Counted from the stretch's first letter, positions 8,513-16,286 are shown. The stretch is DNA of 59,317 bases from an uncultured Bacteroidales bacterium (GCA_902786925.1 CADAEK010000017.1:1-59317), one strand, 5' to 3'. The notes: generated from the sequence alone by a model not told the origin. Translations and numbers: made by a program.

Positions 8513-9289
8513 ATGAAAGAATTGAAGATTAGTGAACATGCGCGGCTGCAGATACGCAAGTTATTCTCTCAGCGCAATTCTGTTAATACGCTGAAGCGTG
8601 ATCCTGAACTAACACAGATATTCGATAATTTCGCTTTCGACGAGGCGCTCAAGCTTACAGAAGAGCCTGTGCTTGAAAAGACCCGTTGTATGTGCATCTT
8701 GGCAAGCACCATTGGCTGCAACGCGATGCGTCAATTCAAGGTCTATGTTGATGTGTGCCTCAATGTGGGTGTTAAGCCACGTGAGATTCGTGAGGTTATC
8801 TATCAAACCGTTCCTTATGTAGGCTTCTCCAAGATGATAGACTTCCTCCTCGAGATGAACGAGGTGTTTGAAGACAACGATATCAAGTTGCCACTCGACG
8901 ATCAGGGCACCACTACGCCTGAGAACCGTCGTGAGAAGGGCCGTGAATACATTGATGGCATCTTCGGCGCTGGTACGGCAGAGCAGATGGAGAAGAATGC
9001 GCCTAAGGGTCAAGAGCATATTGTTGAGTTCCTCGAAAGCTATTGCTTCGGTGATTTCTACACTCGTAACGGAATTGACATGCAGCACCGCGAGCTCGTC
9101 ACTTTCTGCCTTCTCGCCTCCATGGGTGTTGCTCAGCCTCAGCTCGAAAACCACGGCTTGGGATGCAAGAACATGAAGATTAGCAAGAAGGAAATGGTGG
9201 CTGTGCTGACAGGAATGCTCCCATACATCGGCTTCCCTAAGACGCTCAATGCTCTTACTGCTGTCAACAAGGCTTATCCTGAAGAATAA
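8513..9289 (+). CDS. Tandem carboxymuconolactone decarboxylase (CMD) domain protein
   Basis: A 258-residue cytoplasmic protein with two CMD-like repeats, roughly residues 40-125 and 160-255. Each repeat holds a helix with the family pattern: RCMCILASTIGCNAM in the first, LVTFCLLASMGVAQPQ in the second. Each is followed by a block of the type GVKPREIREVIYQTVPYVGF and ISKKEMVAVLTGMLPYIGF. The CMD superfamily includes AhpD-like peroxidase partners and aromatic-ring decarboxylases, but the redox CxxC of AhpD is not obvious; the first repeat has only CMC. Its substrate is therefore unknown. Double-CMD proteins are common in Bacteroidetes. It is monocistronic, with a strong promoter before it and a shared terminator after it. 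Confidence 0.85.
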   Translation: MKELKISEHARLQIRKLFSQRNSVNTLKRDPELTQIFDNFAFDEALKLTEEPVLEKTRCMCILASTIGCNAMRQFKVYVDVCLNVGVKPREIREVIYQTVPYVGFSKMIDFLLEMNEVFEDNDIKLPLDDQGTTTPENRREKGREYIDGIFGAGTAEQMEKNAPKGQEHIVEFLESYCFGDFYTRNGIDMQHRELVTFCLLASMGVAQPQLENHGLGCKNMKISKKEMVAVLTGMLPYIGFPKTLNALTAVNKAYPEE

Positions 9290-9312
9290 GAGTATCAAGA
9301 GATATAGAAAAG

Positions 9313-9354
9313 TGAAGGGTTGAAGTTCATCTGCAAGGAGACTTCAACCCTTCA
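9313..9354. terminator. Bidirectional terminator between convergent genes
   Basis: A perfect 14-bp stem TGAAGGGTTGAAGT / ACTTCAACCCTTCA has a 14-nt loop. It overlaps the last codons of the minus-strand HAD gene and lies 24 bp past the CMD stop, so it probably serves both genes. Confidence 0.8.
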
Positions 9355-10159
9355 TTTCGTTTTCCAGGTATATCGCTATGCCGTCGTCGTTGTTGCTTGG
9401 TGCAACCTCGTCGGCGGCTTTTTTGATTTCTTCGGCAGCATTGCCCATCGCTACGCCTGTGCCGGCAAATTGTAGCATGGGGATGTCGTTGTATCCATCA
9501 CCGAAAGCCAACAAGTCTTCTCGCTTCATACCAAGCTTGTTGAGCAGAATGGACAGCCCCTTGCCCTTATCAATCCCTTGGGGAACAATCTCCAAAAAGA
9601 AAGGCTCGCTGCGGAATGCTCCAGCTCGTCCCTTCAAGGTGCTTTGCAATTCCGCCTCTAAAGGAGGCAATACATCAGGGTCTCCTACGATGATGCACTT
9701 GACAATTTCTTCCTCTTGTACTGCTTTCACAAAGTTGTCCACCTTCTTGATAGACATTCTGTTGCGCATGGAGGAGTATTGTATATACCGATTGCCTTCT
9801 TCTTCGCTTACCACTTCCTTTCCGATATACGTCATGATGGGCAAGCCTTGTGTCTGTGCATAAGAGTACAGGTAGGGGATGAGCTTCTTGTCCAGCGTTT
9901 GTGCGTGCAGTCGCTGCTTGGTTTGCCAATTGTAAATTTCCCCACCGTTGTAACTCATCACATAACCGCCGAAATCCTGTAGTCGGAGAGTGTCTGCTAC
10001 ATGTGCTGTACCATAAGTGGGGCGTCCTGAAGCTATCGCCAGCTTCACGCCCATCTCCTGCACATGAATGAGTGTGTCAATGGTTCGCTGTGAGATGCTT
10101 TGGTCACTCCTCACCAACGTGCCGTCCAAGTCAATAGCTATCAGTTTGTGATTCGTCAT
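9344..10159 (-). CDS. Cof-type HAD-IIB sugar/nucleotide phosphatase
   Basis: A HAD-superfamily hydrolase of 271 residues from the chosen ATG. Motif I is LIAIDLDGTLVRSD near the N-terminus, motif II is IASGRP near residue 50, and motif IV is LAFGDGYNDIPML near the C-terminus, followed by VAMGNAAEEIKKAADEV. This is the Cof/YidA-type layout with a large C2 cap. Such enzymes dephosphorylate sugar phosphates or similar metabolites in the cytoplasm; the substrate cannot be read from sequence. The open frame extends back to a TTG at 10234, but a consensus promoter (-7 at 10214-10221) lies inside that extension, so the ATG at 10159 is the likely start. The stop codon lies inside the shared terminator. 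Confidence 0.92.
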   Translation of the reverse strand: MTNHKLIAIDLDGTLVRSDQSISQRTIDTLIHVQEMGVKLAIASGRPTYGTAHVADTLRLQDFGGYVMSYNGGEIYNWQTKQRLHAQTLDKKLIPYLYSYAQTQGLPIMTYIGKEVVSEEEGNRYIQYSSMRNRMSIKKVDNFVKAVQEEEIVKCIIVGDPDVLPPLEAELQSTLKGRAGAFRSEPFFLEIVPQGIDKGKGLSILLNKLGMKREDLLAFGDGYNDIPMLQFAGTGVAMGNAAEEIKKAADEVAPSNNDDGIAIYLENEMKG

Positions 10160-10213
10160 GAGGTTTAGCCCAACAGATGGTTGGAACTCATCAATATTTA
10201 TATCAACTTTTTG

Positions 10214-10245
10214 CAAAGGTAGCACGTTTTGCAAACCCCTCCAAA
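10214..10245 (-). promoter_or_regulatory. Promoter of the HAD phosphatase
   Basis: On the minus strand TTTG (10245-10242), a 20-bp spacer and TACCTTTG (10221-10214) match the Bacteroidetes consensus fully. It decides the start codon of the HAD gene. Confidence 0.8.
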
Positions 10246-10386
10246 CATTTGACTGGTTTATTTAGGAGACCACACCTCTACCGTCATCGTTGTGTGTGCT
10301 GTAGGCAAAATGGAGCTCGTAAAATGAAAAAGCCCCAAGTCACGGCTGGAAATACAATCCAGCATAGACGAGGAACTTTCTCGCTG

Positions 10387-10394
10387 CAAAGATA
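10387..10394 (-). promoter_or_regulatory. Second minus-strand -7 element, possible small RNA or long leader
   Basis: The minus strand reads TATCTTTG here. Downstream on that strand are a hairpin (GCTGGA / TCCAGC) and a GGGGCTTTTT tract near 10328-10338. It could drive a short RNA of about 50-60 nt or a long 5' leader for the HAD gene. No good -33 element is seen. Confidence 0.3.
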
Positions 10395-10533
10395 CATGGT
10401 TTTCTTTTGTCTTGAAGCTAGAATAACCAAAAATCCACATACATGGTGGGACGGCTCCTAATGTGTGAGATAAATGCACTTGCGCAATGTCTTGCTTCAT
10501 TCATGTCTCTTCGGGTGCAGCATCTGAGAGGCG

Positions 10534-10625
10534 CACCGTGTGCTACATTTGTAACACCGCCTATGTAACATTTGTAACACGCCGTGTGTTACGTTTGTAA
10601 CAGCGCCTATGTAACAATTGCGCTA
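10534..10625. repeat. Two-copy 46-bp repeat rich in GTAAC boxes
   Basis: Unit 1 (10534-10579) and unit 2 (10580-10625) are adjacent and similar. Each contains the pattern GTGTG(C/T)TAC-N4-GTAACA(C/G)CGCCTATGTAACA. The boxes form near-palindromes such as GTTACGTTTGTAAC. They lie about 145 bp upstream of the ftsZ -33 element. They look like protein-binding boxes, but no regulator can be named. Confidence 0.6.
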
Positions 10626-10765
10626 CAAGGTGTATAATCAAGCACGCGATAGCTTCCACAGATACGTAGGCTGTAGTTCGCCTTCTTGGGGCATCCTGCG
10701 TGCATGGATAAAGGTTTACATCTGTAAAATTTTTGTAACTCTTGTAAAAAAACTTGCTCTATAAG

Positions 10766-10797
10766 TTTGCATAATGCAATGAAACTCCGTAACTTTG
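10766..10797 (+). promoter_or_regulatory. ftsZ promoter
   Basis: TTTG at 10766-10769, a 20-bp spacer and TAACTTTG at 10790-10797 match the Bacteroidetes consensus exactly. The predicted leader before the ftsZ start is about 80 nt. Confidence 0.85.
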
Positions 10798-10881
10798 TAG
10801 CGAGAATATATGATAAAGTGAGAAGCCAACCCGTATAGGTTGGTTCATTGTTTGTTCAATGTTTTAAAAATCTGGAATTGA

Positions 10882-12159
10882 ATGATGAAAGATGAGGAAT
10901 TAGCCCCATTCACTTTTCCTATTGTGGACAAGTCGGAAAAGATTATCAAAGTGATTGGTGTGGGCGGCGGAGGTGGCAACGCAGTGCACCACATGTGGGA
11001 AGAGGGTGTCAGAAACGTGACATTCTTAGTAGTTAACACAGACAGTCAAGTGCTGACGGCAAACATGGTGCCTAACAAGATTCAGTTGGGCGATGGGCTT
11101 GGTACGGGAGGAGACCCTGTGCTGGGACGTGAGATTGCCGAGAAGAGCATGGACGAGATTCAAGCGATGTTTGATGAAGACACCAAGATGGTGTTCATCA
11201 CAGCAGGCATGGGCGGAGGCACCGGAACGGGAGCTGCGCCTGTCATTGCGCGTGTGGCGAAAGAACGTGGCATTCTGACGGTAGGTGTGGTGACTTTGCC
11301 GTTTCTGATGGAGGGCAAGAAGCGCATAGAAAAGGCGCTGAAGGGAATGAATGACTTGATGCAATGTGTGGATTCGCTGATTGTCATCAACAATGAGCGC
11401 CTGTTGGAAGATACGCAATATGCAGGACTCGATTGGGAGGACGGCATGAAGAAGGCTGATGAAGTGCTGACGATTGCCACAAAGACGATTGCAGAGATTA
11501 TCACGGTGCGAGGAATGGTGAACCGAGATTTCAAGGATGTGAGCACGGTGATGAAAGATAGTGGCGCAGCAGTAGTGTCGGTAGCCAAAGCGAGTGGTGA
11601 GAAGCGCATCTTCAAGGCGATGTCCGATGCGTTGAATTCACCTCTGATTGCGAATGTGGACAGGCAGAAAATCAAGCGTTTGCTATATATTGTCTATAGC
11701 GGAACGAAGTCGCCTGCTAAGATGTCGGAACTTCGTGAAATCAATGAGTTCATGGAAGAACTGGATGATAACATCGAAGTGCTTTGGGGGCACTATCTGG
11801 ACGATTCGCTGGAGGATGAAATTAAGGTCTCAGTCATCGCTACGGGTTTTGATTCGGAGGAAAAAGCAGAGCAGGCGAAGACCAATGAGAACGAGCATTA
11901 CAAAGCCTTGCGAGAGAAATATTACCAGACGGATAAGAGTACGAAAATAGAGATTCCTGTTGAGGTGGAAAAGGAGGAAGCGCCTGCTGAAGTCGAGACG
12001 GAAGAGGAAGCAGATTTGGACCAGGAATTGCCAGATGTAGAAGAGGATGAGTTGGGTGCAGAGGATGAGTCATGGGCTGATGATGAGCCAGAGCAACGCA
12101 AGCCCTCTTTGTTGCACGTCTTTCTGGAAAAGTTGAAAAGGTTTGCCGAAGAGGCATAG
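10882..12159 (+). CDS. ftsZ: Cell division protein FtsZ, divergent and outside a dcw cluster
   Basis: A 425-residue tubulin homologue. The GTP-binding signature GGGTGTG is at residues 111-117, after the N-terminal glycine loop VIGVGGGGGNAV (residues 24-35). The synergy (T7) loop GMVNRDFKDV has the catalytic-type Asp216 and Asp219, so GTPase activity and polymerisation into the division ring are expected. After the core comes an acidic linker (about residues 350-405). The C-terminus KPSLLHVFLEKLKRFAEEA looks like an amphipathic helix rather than the usual proline-containing FtsA-binding tail. In most Bacteroidetes ftsZ follows ftsQ and ftsA; here it is alone behind its own promoter. It may be the only FtsZ, relocated, or a second paralogue. 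Confidence 0.92.
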   Translation: MMKDEELAPFTFPIVDKSEKIIKVIGVGGGGGNAVHHMWEEGVRNVTFLVVNTDSQVLTANMVPNKIQLGDGLGTGGDPVLGREIAEKSMDEIQAMFDEDTKMVFITAGMGGGTGTGAAPVIARVAKERGILTVGVVTLPFLMEGKKRIEKALKGMNDLMQCVDSLIVINNERLLEDTQYAGLDWEDGMKKADEVLTIATKTIAEIITVRGMVNRDFKDVSTVMKDSGAAVVSVAKASGEKRIFKAMSDALNSPLIANVDRQKIKRLLYIVYSGTKSPAKMSELREINEFMEELDDNIEVLWGHYLDDSLEDEIKVSVIATGFDSEEKAEQAKTNENEHYKALREKYYQTDKSTKIEIPVEVEKEEAPAEVETEEEADLDQELPDVEEDELGAEDESWADDEPEQRKPSLLHVFLEKLKRFAEEA

Positions 12160-12200
12160 CTCCCAAACTGCGATTGACAGAGAAGAAAAGTGCGGAGAGG

Positions 12201-12260
12201 AAAGTGAAAAATCTGTATTTCCTTCCATCGAGATGGATTGCTGCTTAGATTTTTCACTTT
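12201..12260 (+). terminator. Long inverted repeat after ftsZ
   Basis: A perfect 14-bp inverted repeat AAAGTGAAAAATCT / AGATTTTTCACTTT (12201-12214 with 12247-12260) encloses a 32-nt loop. It starts 41 bp past the ftsZ stop. It could terminate ftsZ, although the loop is long and the 3' arm is part of a heptamer repeat. Confidence 0.45.
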
Positions 12261-12284
12261 TCACTCTTCACTTTTCACTTTTTA
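12250..12284. repeat. Five 7-bp repeats (CTTTTCA type)
   Basis: The sequence reads TTTTTCA, CTTTTCA, CTCTTCA, CTTTTCA, CTTTTTA, five in-phase heptamers. They end 4 bp before the -7 element of the pheT leader, so they occupy the place of its -33 region. This is one member of the heptamer family seen elsewhere in the window. Confidence 0.75.
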
Positions 12285-12288
12285 TTGC

Positions 12289-12296
12289 TACCTTTG
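12289..12296 (+). promoter_or_regulatory. Promoter -7 element before pheT leader
   Basis: TACCTTTG matches TAnnTTTG. Transcription would start near 12302, about 12 nt before the leader ORF start. The -33 region is a heptamer repeat without a TTTG box. Confidence 0.6.
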
Positions 12297-12313
12297 CAGC
12301 GTTTTTGAATAAA

Positions 12314-12409
12314 ATGAGCCGCATTTCAGCGCAATCAGGGATGGTGAAGAGCCATTTCTGGTTATTTGTGAGCCGATTTGTGGCGTTTCTTTCACGCGCA
12401 GGCGTGTAG
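12314..12409 (+). CDS. Possible phenylalanine-rich leader peptide upstream of pheT
   Basis: A 31-residue frame starts with ATG just after the predicted transcription start and ends 54 bp before pheT. Its second half, HFWLFVSRFVAFLSRAGV, holds four Phe in 18 residues. The position before a phenylalanyl-tRNA synthetase gene recalls the pheM leader of E. coli pheST, where ribosome stalling at Phe codons controls transcription. Unlike the trp leader in this window, no hairpin with a T tract follows. There are two competing partners for one CACGC arm (GCGTG at 12400-12411 occurs twice) and a weak GTAAAA/TTTTAC pairing just before the pheT start. Function as a leader is inference; the frame could be chance. 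Confidence 0.4.
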   Translation: MSRISAQSGMVKSHFWLFVSRFVAFLSRAGV

Positions 12410-12463
12410 GCGTGTATGTGAGAGATTCAAGGTAAAAGGATACAAATACTAAAATTTTACGAT

Positions 12464-14983
12464 ATGAACATTTCATACAAATGGTTGAAGGAGTATGTTG
12501 ACTTCGACATGACAGCCGAGGAGGTGGGCAAGGCGCTCACCAGCATGGGCTTGGAGGTTGAGGCTGTGGAAGAGGTGCAGAGCATCAAGGGCGGACTGCA
12601 GGGACTTGTGGTTGGTCATGTGCTCACTTGCGAACCTCATCCCAACAGCGACCACATGCACGTGACTACGGTAGATGAAGGTAACGGTGTGGTAGAACAG
12701 ATTGTCTGCGGTGCACCAAACGTGGCTGCTGGCCAGAAAGTGATTGTGGCTCAGTTGGGCTGCAAGCTCTATGATGGCGATAAGGAGTTTGTCATCAAGA
12801 AGAGCAAGCTCCGTGGCATCGAGTCAAACGGCATGATTTGTGCCGAGGACGAGATTGGCGTAGGCACCAGTCATGATGGCATCATCGTGCTGCCAGAGGA
12901 TACGGTAGTGGGTACTCCTGCTGCTGAGTACTACGGTTTGGAGAGCGACTATGTGATTGAGGTGGATATCACACCTAACCACTCTGACGCTTGTTCTCAT
13001 TGGGGTGTAGCGCGTGACTTCTATGCTTACCTGAAGCAGAATGGCTACGAGACTTCTTTGCATCGTCCATCAGTAGATGACTTCAAGGTGCAGAACAACG
13101 ACTTGAAGTTCGACGTGGAAGTGGAAGCAGGTGAGGCTTGTCCTCGCTACTGCGCTGTCAGTGTGAAGAACTGTGAGGTGAAGGAAAGCCCGAAGTGGCT
13201 GAAAGACCGCTTGACTGCTATTGGTCAGCGTCCTATCAACAATATCGTGGATATCACCAACTACATCATGATGGCTTATGGTCAGCCATTGCATTGCTTT
13301 GACGCCGACATGGTGAAGGGCAACAAAGTGGTGGTGAAGACATTGCCAGAAGGCACTCCATTCGTCACTCTCGACGGAGAAGAGCATAAGCTCTCTGAGC
13401 GCGACCTTGCTATCTGCAATGTAGAGGAGCCTATGTGTATCGCTGGTGTGTTCGGCGGAAAGGGTAGTGGCACTTACGAAACCACAAAGAACGTGCTCTT
13501 CGAGAGTGCATATTTCCACCCAACATGGATTCGCAAGAGCGCCCGTCGTCATGGACTTCAGACAGATGCAAGCTTCCGTTTCGAGAGAGGCATCGACCCT
13601 GCTGGTCAGATTTACGCCTTGAAGCGTGCTGCCATGTTGGCACAGGAATTGGCTGGTGGTGAAATCAGCATGGAGATTGTGGATGTGAAGAACGACACCC
13701 TTCCTCAGGATGCCATCATCGATGTAGAGTATCAGTATGTGGCTGACCTCATCGGTAAGGAACTTCCTGTAGAGACTCAGCAGAGCATCCTGAAGAACCT
13801 GGGCTTCGAAATCCTTTCTTCAGACGAGAAAGGCATGCAAGTGAAGGCTCCTGCTTTCCGTGTGGATGTGAAGAAGCCTTGCGATGTGGTGGAAGAGATT
13901 CTGCGCATCTATGGCTATAACAATATTGAGATTCCTTCTCAGGTGCGCTCATCGCTCACCGTGAAGGGTGAACTCGACAAGAGCAACAAACTGCAGAACC
14001 ATGTGGCTGAACAGCTGGTGGGCTGTGGCTTCAACGAAATCCTGAACAACTCGCTCACAAAGGTGTCATACTATGAAGAAGGCGAGACTTACAAGCTGGA
14101 GAACTGCGTGAAGCTGATGAACCCGCTGAGTCAGGACTTGGCAGTACTGCGCCAGACATTGCTCTTCGGTGGTCTTGAGTCTATCGCTCGCAACGCCAAT
14201 CGTCGTATGCCCGACTTGAAGTTCTTCGAGTTTGGCAACTGCTACTACTTCGACCCTGAGAAGAATCAGGAGAAGGTTGACGAGAACGGTGAGGCGTTGA
14301 AGGCTAGCGCTGAGTCTTCTAAGAAGATTCTGGCAGCCTATAGCGAAGACTACCACTTGGGCTTGTGGCTGACTGGTAAGCGTGTGAATGGCAACTGGGC
14401 ACATGCTGACGAGGAAACCTCTGTGTATGAGATGAAGGCATACGTGCTGAACATCTTCAAGCGCTTGGGCGTTCCATTCGGCGCACTTGTGTTCGGCGAG
14501 GAGAAGAACGACATCTTCTCTATTGCTACCACCATCACACAGCGTGGCGGTAAGAAGATTGCTGAGTTCGGCATCGTAACCAAGAAGATGGCAAAGAAGC
14601 TTGATGTGGAGGCTCCTGTTTATTACGCAGACATCAACTGGACCAACTTGATGAAGCTCATCAAGAAGGTGACAGTCACTTACTATGACCTGTCTAAGTT
14701 CCCTGCTGTAAGCCGCGACTTGGCATTGCTCGTTGACGAAGGTGTAGAGTTCGCTCAGGTTGAGGCTGCTGCTTATCAGGCCGAGAAGAAGCTCCTGAAG
14801 GAAGTGAAGCTCTTCGACGTGTATGAAGGTAAGAACCTCGAGGCTGGCAAGAAGTCGTATGCCGTTAACTTCACCCTCCAGAGTGAAGAGAAGACCCTCA
14901 ACGACAAGGCCATCGAAGCCATCATGACCAAGATTGAACAGAACATCTGCAAGGCTACTGGCGCAACCGTTCGTGGTAAATAA
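12464..14983 (+). CDS. pheT: Phenylalanyl-tRNA synthetase beta subunit
   Basis: An 839-residue PheRS beta chain; with PheS it forms the alpha2-beta2 enzyme that charges tRNA-Phe. The start MNISYKWLKEYVDF is canonical. Domains in order are the N-terminal region, the EMAP/OB-type tRNA-binding domain (about residues 40-150, VVGHVLTCEPHPNSDHMHVTTV), and the B3/B4 editing domain (about 210-390, including FRFERGID). Then come the B5 domain (about 410-480), the class II-like core, and the C-terminal FDX-ACB anticodon-binding domain (about 745-839, KFPAVSRDLALLVDE). Length is slightly above the usual 800. pheS is not adjacent. A promoter and a possible Phe leader ORF precede it, and it heads a run of tightly spaced plus-strand genes. 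Confidence 0.98.
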   Translation: MNISYKWLKEYVDFDMTAEEVGKALTSMGLEVEAVEEVQSIKGGLQGLVVGHVLTCEPHPNSDHMHVTTVDEGNGVVEQIVCGAPNVAAGQKVIVAQLGCKLYDGDKEFVIKKSKLRGIESNGMICAEDEIGVGTSHDGIIVLPEDTVVGTPAAEYYGLESDYVIEVDITPNHSDACSHWGVARDFYAYLKQNGYETSLHRPSVDDFKVQNNDLKFDVEVEAGEACPRYCAVSVKNCEVKESPKWLKDRLTAIGQRPINNIVDITNYIMMAYGQPLHCFDADMVKGNKVVVKTLPEGTPFVTLDGEEHKLSERDLAICNVEEPMCIAGVFGGKGSGTYETTKNVLFESAYFHPTWIRKSARRHGLQTDASFRFERGIDPAGQIYALKRAAMLAQELAGGEISMEIVDVKNDTLPQDAIIDVEYQYVADLIGKELPVETQQSILKNLGFEILSSDEKGMQVKAPAFRVDVKKPCDVVEEILRIYGYNNIEIPSQVRSSLTVKGELDKSNKLQNHVAEQLVGCGFNEILNNSLTKVSYYEEGETYKLENCVKLMNPLSQDLAVLRQTLLFGGLESIARNANRRMPDLKFFEFGNCYYFDPEKNQEKVDENGEALKASAESSKKILAAYSEDYHLGLWLTGKRVNGNWAHADEETSVYEMKAYVLNIFKRLGVPFGALVFGEEKNDIFSIATTITQRGGKKIAEFGIVTKKMAKKLDVEAPVYYADINWTNLMKLIKKVTVTYYDLSKFPAVSRDLALLVDEGVEFAQVEAAAYQAEKKLLKEVKLFDVYEGKNLEAGKKSYAVNFTLQSEEKTLNDKAIEAIMTKIEQNICKATGATVRGK

Positions 14984-14986
14984 GGG

Positions 14987-15139
14987 ATGACAAAGTATCA
15001 AATCTATCAATGTCTGTACTATGTTTTAATAGTGCTGTGGTTGGTGCAGATTGTGTTGGGCGGATTTAACATTTATCTCCTGATTCCAACTCTCTGCTTG
15101 GTACTTTGCTACTACTTGATGCAAAAGAATAAATTATAA
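14987..15139 (+). CDS. Small hydrophobic membrane protein, 50 residues
   Basis: An ATG 3 bp after the pheT stop opens a 50-codon frame that ends in TAA at 15137-15139. The product starts MTKYQIYQCLYYVLIVLW and ends YYLMQKNKL. It has two hydrophobic segments, about residues 8-25 and 29-43, separated by a short GGFN turn, which suggests a two-helix inner-membrane protein with a positive C-terminus. It lies 31 bp before yebC in the same direction, so it is probably translated as part of a pheT-yebC operon. I recognise no family and propose no function. It is too short for standard gene cut-offs and may be missed by annotation. Confidence 0.75.
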   Translation: MTKYQIYQCLYYVLIVLWLVQIVLGGFNIYLLIPTLCLVLCYYLMQKNKL

Positions 15140-15170
15140 TCATAAATCATACAAGAAAAGAATAAGAATT

Positions 15171-15902
15171 ATGGGACGCGCATTTGAATTCCGTAAAGCG
15201 AGAAAACTGAAAAGATGGGGTAACATGGCAAAGACCTTCACACGCCTGGGCAAGCAGATTGCCATCGCTGTGGCTGAAGGTGGTCCAGACCCAGACAACA
15301 ACGCACACCTTCGTGCTGTCATCGCGACTTGTCGTCACGAGAACATGCCAAAGGACAATATCGACCGTGCTATCAAGAACGCCATTGGTAAGGACAAGTC
15401 TGCTTGGAAGAGCGTGACATACGAAGGATATGGTCCTCACGGAGTAGCTGTGTTCGTGGACACATTGACCGACAACACCACTCGTACCGTAGCCGATGTT
15501 CGCTCTGTCTTCAACAAGTTCAGCGGCAACATGGGTACAACTGGTTCACTCTCATTCCTCTTCGACCACTTCAGCCAGTTCACTTTCAAGAAGAAGGACG
15601 GTCTTGATATGGACGAGTTCATCCTCGAAGCCATTGAGTATGGTGTCAACGACGAGTATGATGAGGAGTATGACGAGGACAAGGACGAGACAACCATCAC
15701 CATCTACGGTGATCCTAAGTCTTTCGCTCAGATTCAGAAGTTTCTCGAGGACAACGGTTTCGAAATCACAGGTGCAGAGTTCACTTATGTGCCAAACGAC
15801 TTGAAGGAAGTAACCGACGAGCAGCGTGAGACTATCGAGAAGATGGTAGAGCGCCTGGAAGAGTTTGACGACGTGCAGAACGTGTACACGAACATGAAGT
15901 AA
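15171..15902 (+). CDS. yebC: YebC/PmpR family protein
   Basis: A 243-residue YebC/PmpR (TACO1-type) protein. The family start MGRAFEFRKARKLKRWGNMAKTF is slightly altered from the usual AGHSKW. The middle carries YEGYGPHGVAVFVDTLTDN (about residues 84-102) and the typical NKFSGNMGTTGSLSFLF. An acidic patch EYDEEYDEDKDE sits near 163-174. Family members were long called transcriptional regulators; more recent work on homologues supports a role in translation of difficult stretches on the ribosome. Both are family knowledge, not evidence from this sequence. It sits between a small membrane protein and a TSCPD gene, downstream of pheT, in a likely translation-related operon. Confidence 0.95.
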   Translation: MGRAFEFRKARKLKRWGNMAKTFTRLGKQIAIAVAEGGPDPDNNAHLRAVIATCRHENMPKDNIDRAIKNAIGKDKSAWKSVTYEGYGPHGVAVFVDTLTDNTTRTVADVRSVFNKFSGNMGTTGSLSFLFDHFSQFTFKKKDGLDMDEFILEAIEYGVNDEYDEEYDEDKDETTITIYGDPKSFAQIQKFLEDNGFEITGAEFTYVPNDLKEVTDEQRETIEKMVERLEEFDDVQNVYTNMK

Positions 15903-15919
15903 GCCTTCACACCCCATAC

Positions 15920-16174
15920 ATGAAGACAATTTACGAAACAAAAGGAACATGCTCCAAAGCAATTGAACTGGATATTGATGAGGCTACAGGCGTCATCAAT
16001 TCCGTTCAGTTCTTGGGCGGATGTCCTGGCAATACATTTGGTGTAGCACAACTGGTGAAAGGCCAGAAGGTGGAAGATGTCATCAGCAAACTGGAAGGCA
16101 TCACTTGTGGCGTGAAGCCCACAAGCTGTCCCGACCAGTTGGCTCATGCTTTGCGTCAAGTTATGGGCAGCTGA
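15920..16174 (+). CDS. TSCPD domain protein
   Basis: An 84-residue cytoplasmic protein with the signature TSCPDQLAHAL near the C-terminus. It has further cysteines in the pattern GTCSKAI, LGGCPGNTFGVAQL and GITCGVKPTSC. This is the small stand-alone TSCPD family. The same domain is found at the C-terminus of some class II ribonucleotide reductases and may bind metal through its cysteines. The role of the stand-alone form is not established. It starts 17 bp after yebC and is likely cotranscribed with it. Confidence 0.88.
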   Translation: MKTIYETKGTCSKAIELDIDEATGVINSVQFLGGCPGNTFGVAQLVKGQKVEDVISKLEGITCGVKPTSCPDQLAHALRQVMGS

Positions 16175-16286
16175 TAGCTATGCCCATCCTCTCTTTGTAT
16201 TGAACACATTTATTTCCACTTGATCATCTTGTTCAATTCCAACTTTCATTTTGGCTTCAGTAGCCGAAAGTTAAGTATATAATAAT

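Noticed and set aside
8513..9289. CMD protein as an AhpD-type peroxidase partner
   Set aside because: The expected CxxC pair and its downstream His pattern are not present in either repeat, so the redox role is not supported.
10160..10234. 25-residue extension of the HAD phosphatase starting at TTG
   Set aside because: A consensus promoter -7 element lies inside it, so transcription starts downstream of the TTG.
10324..10461. 46-codon plus-strand frame starting MKKPQVTAG
   Set aside because: No promoter on the plus strand, composition not protein-like, and it overlaps a minus-strand promoter-like element.
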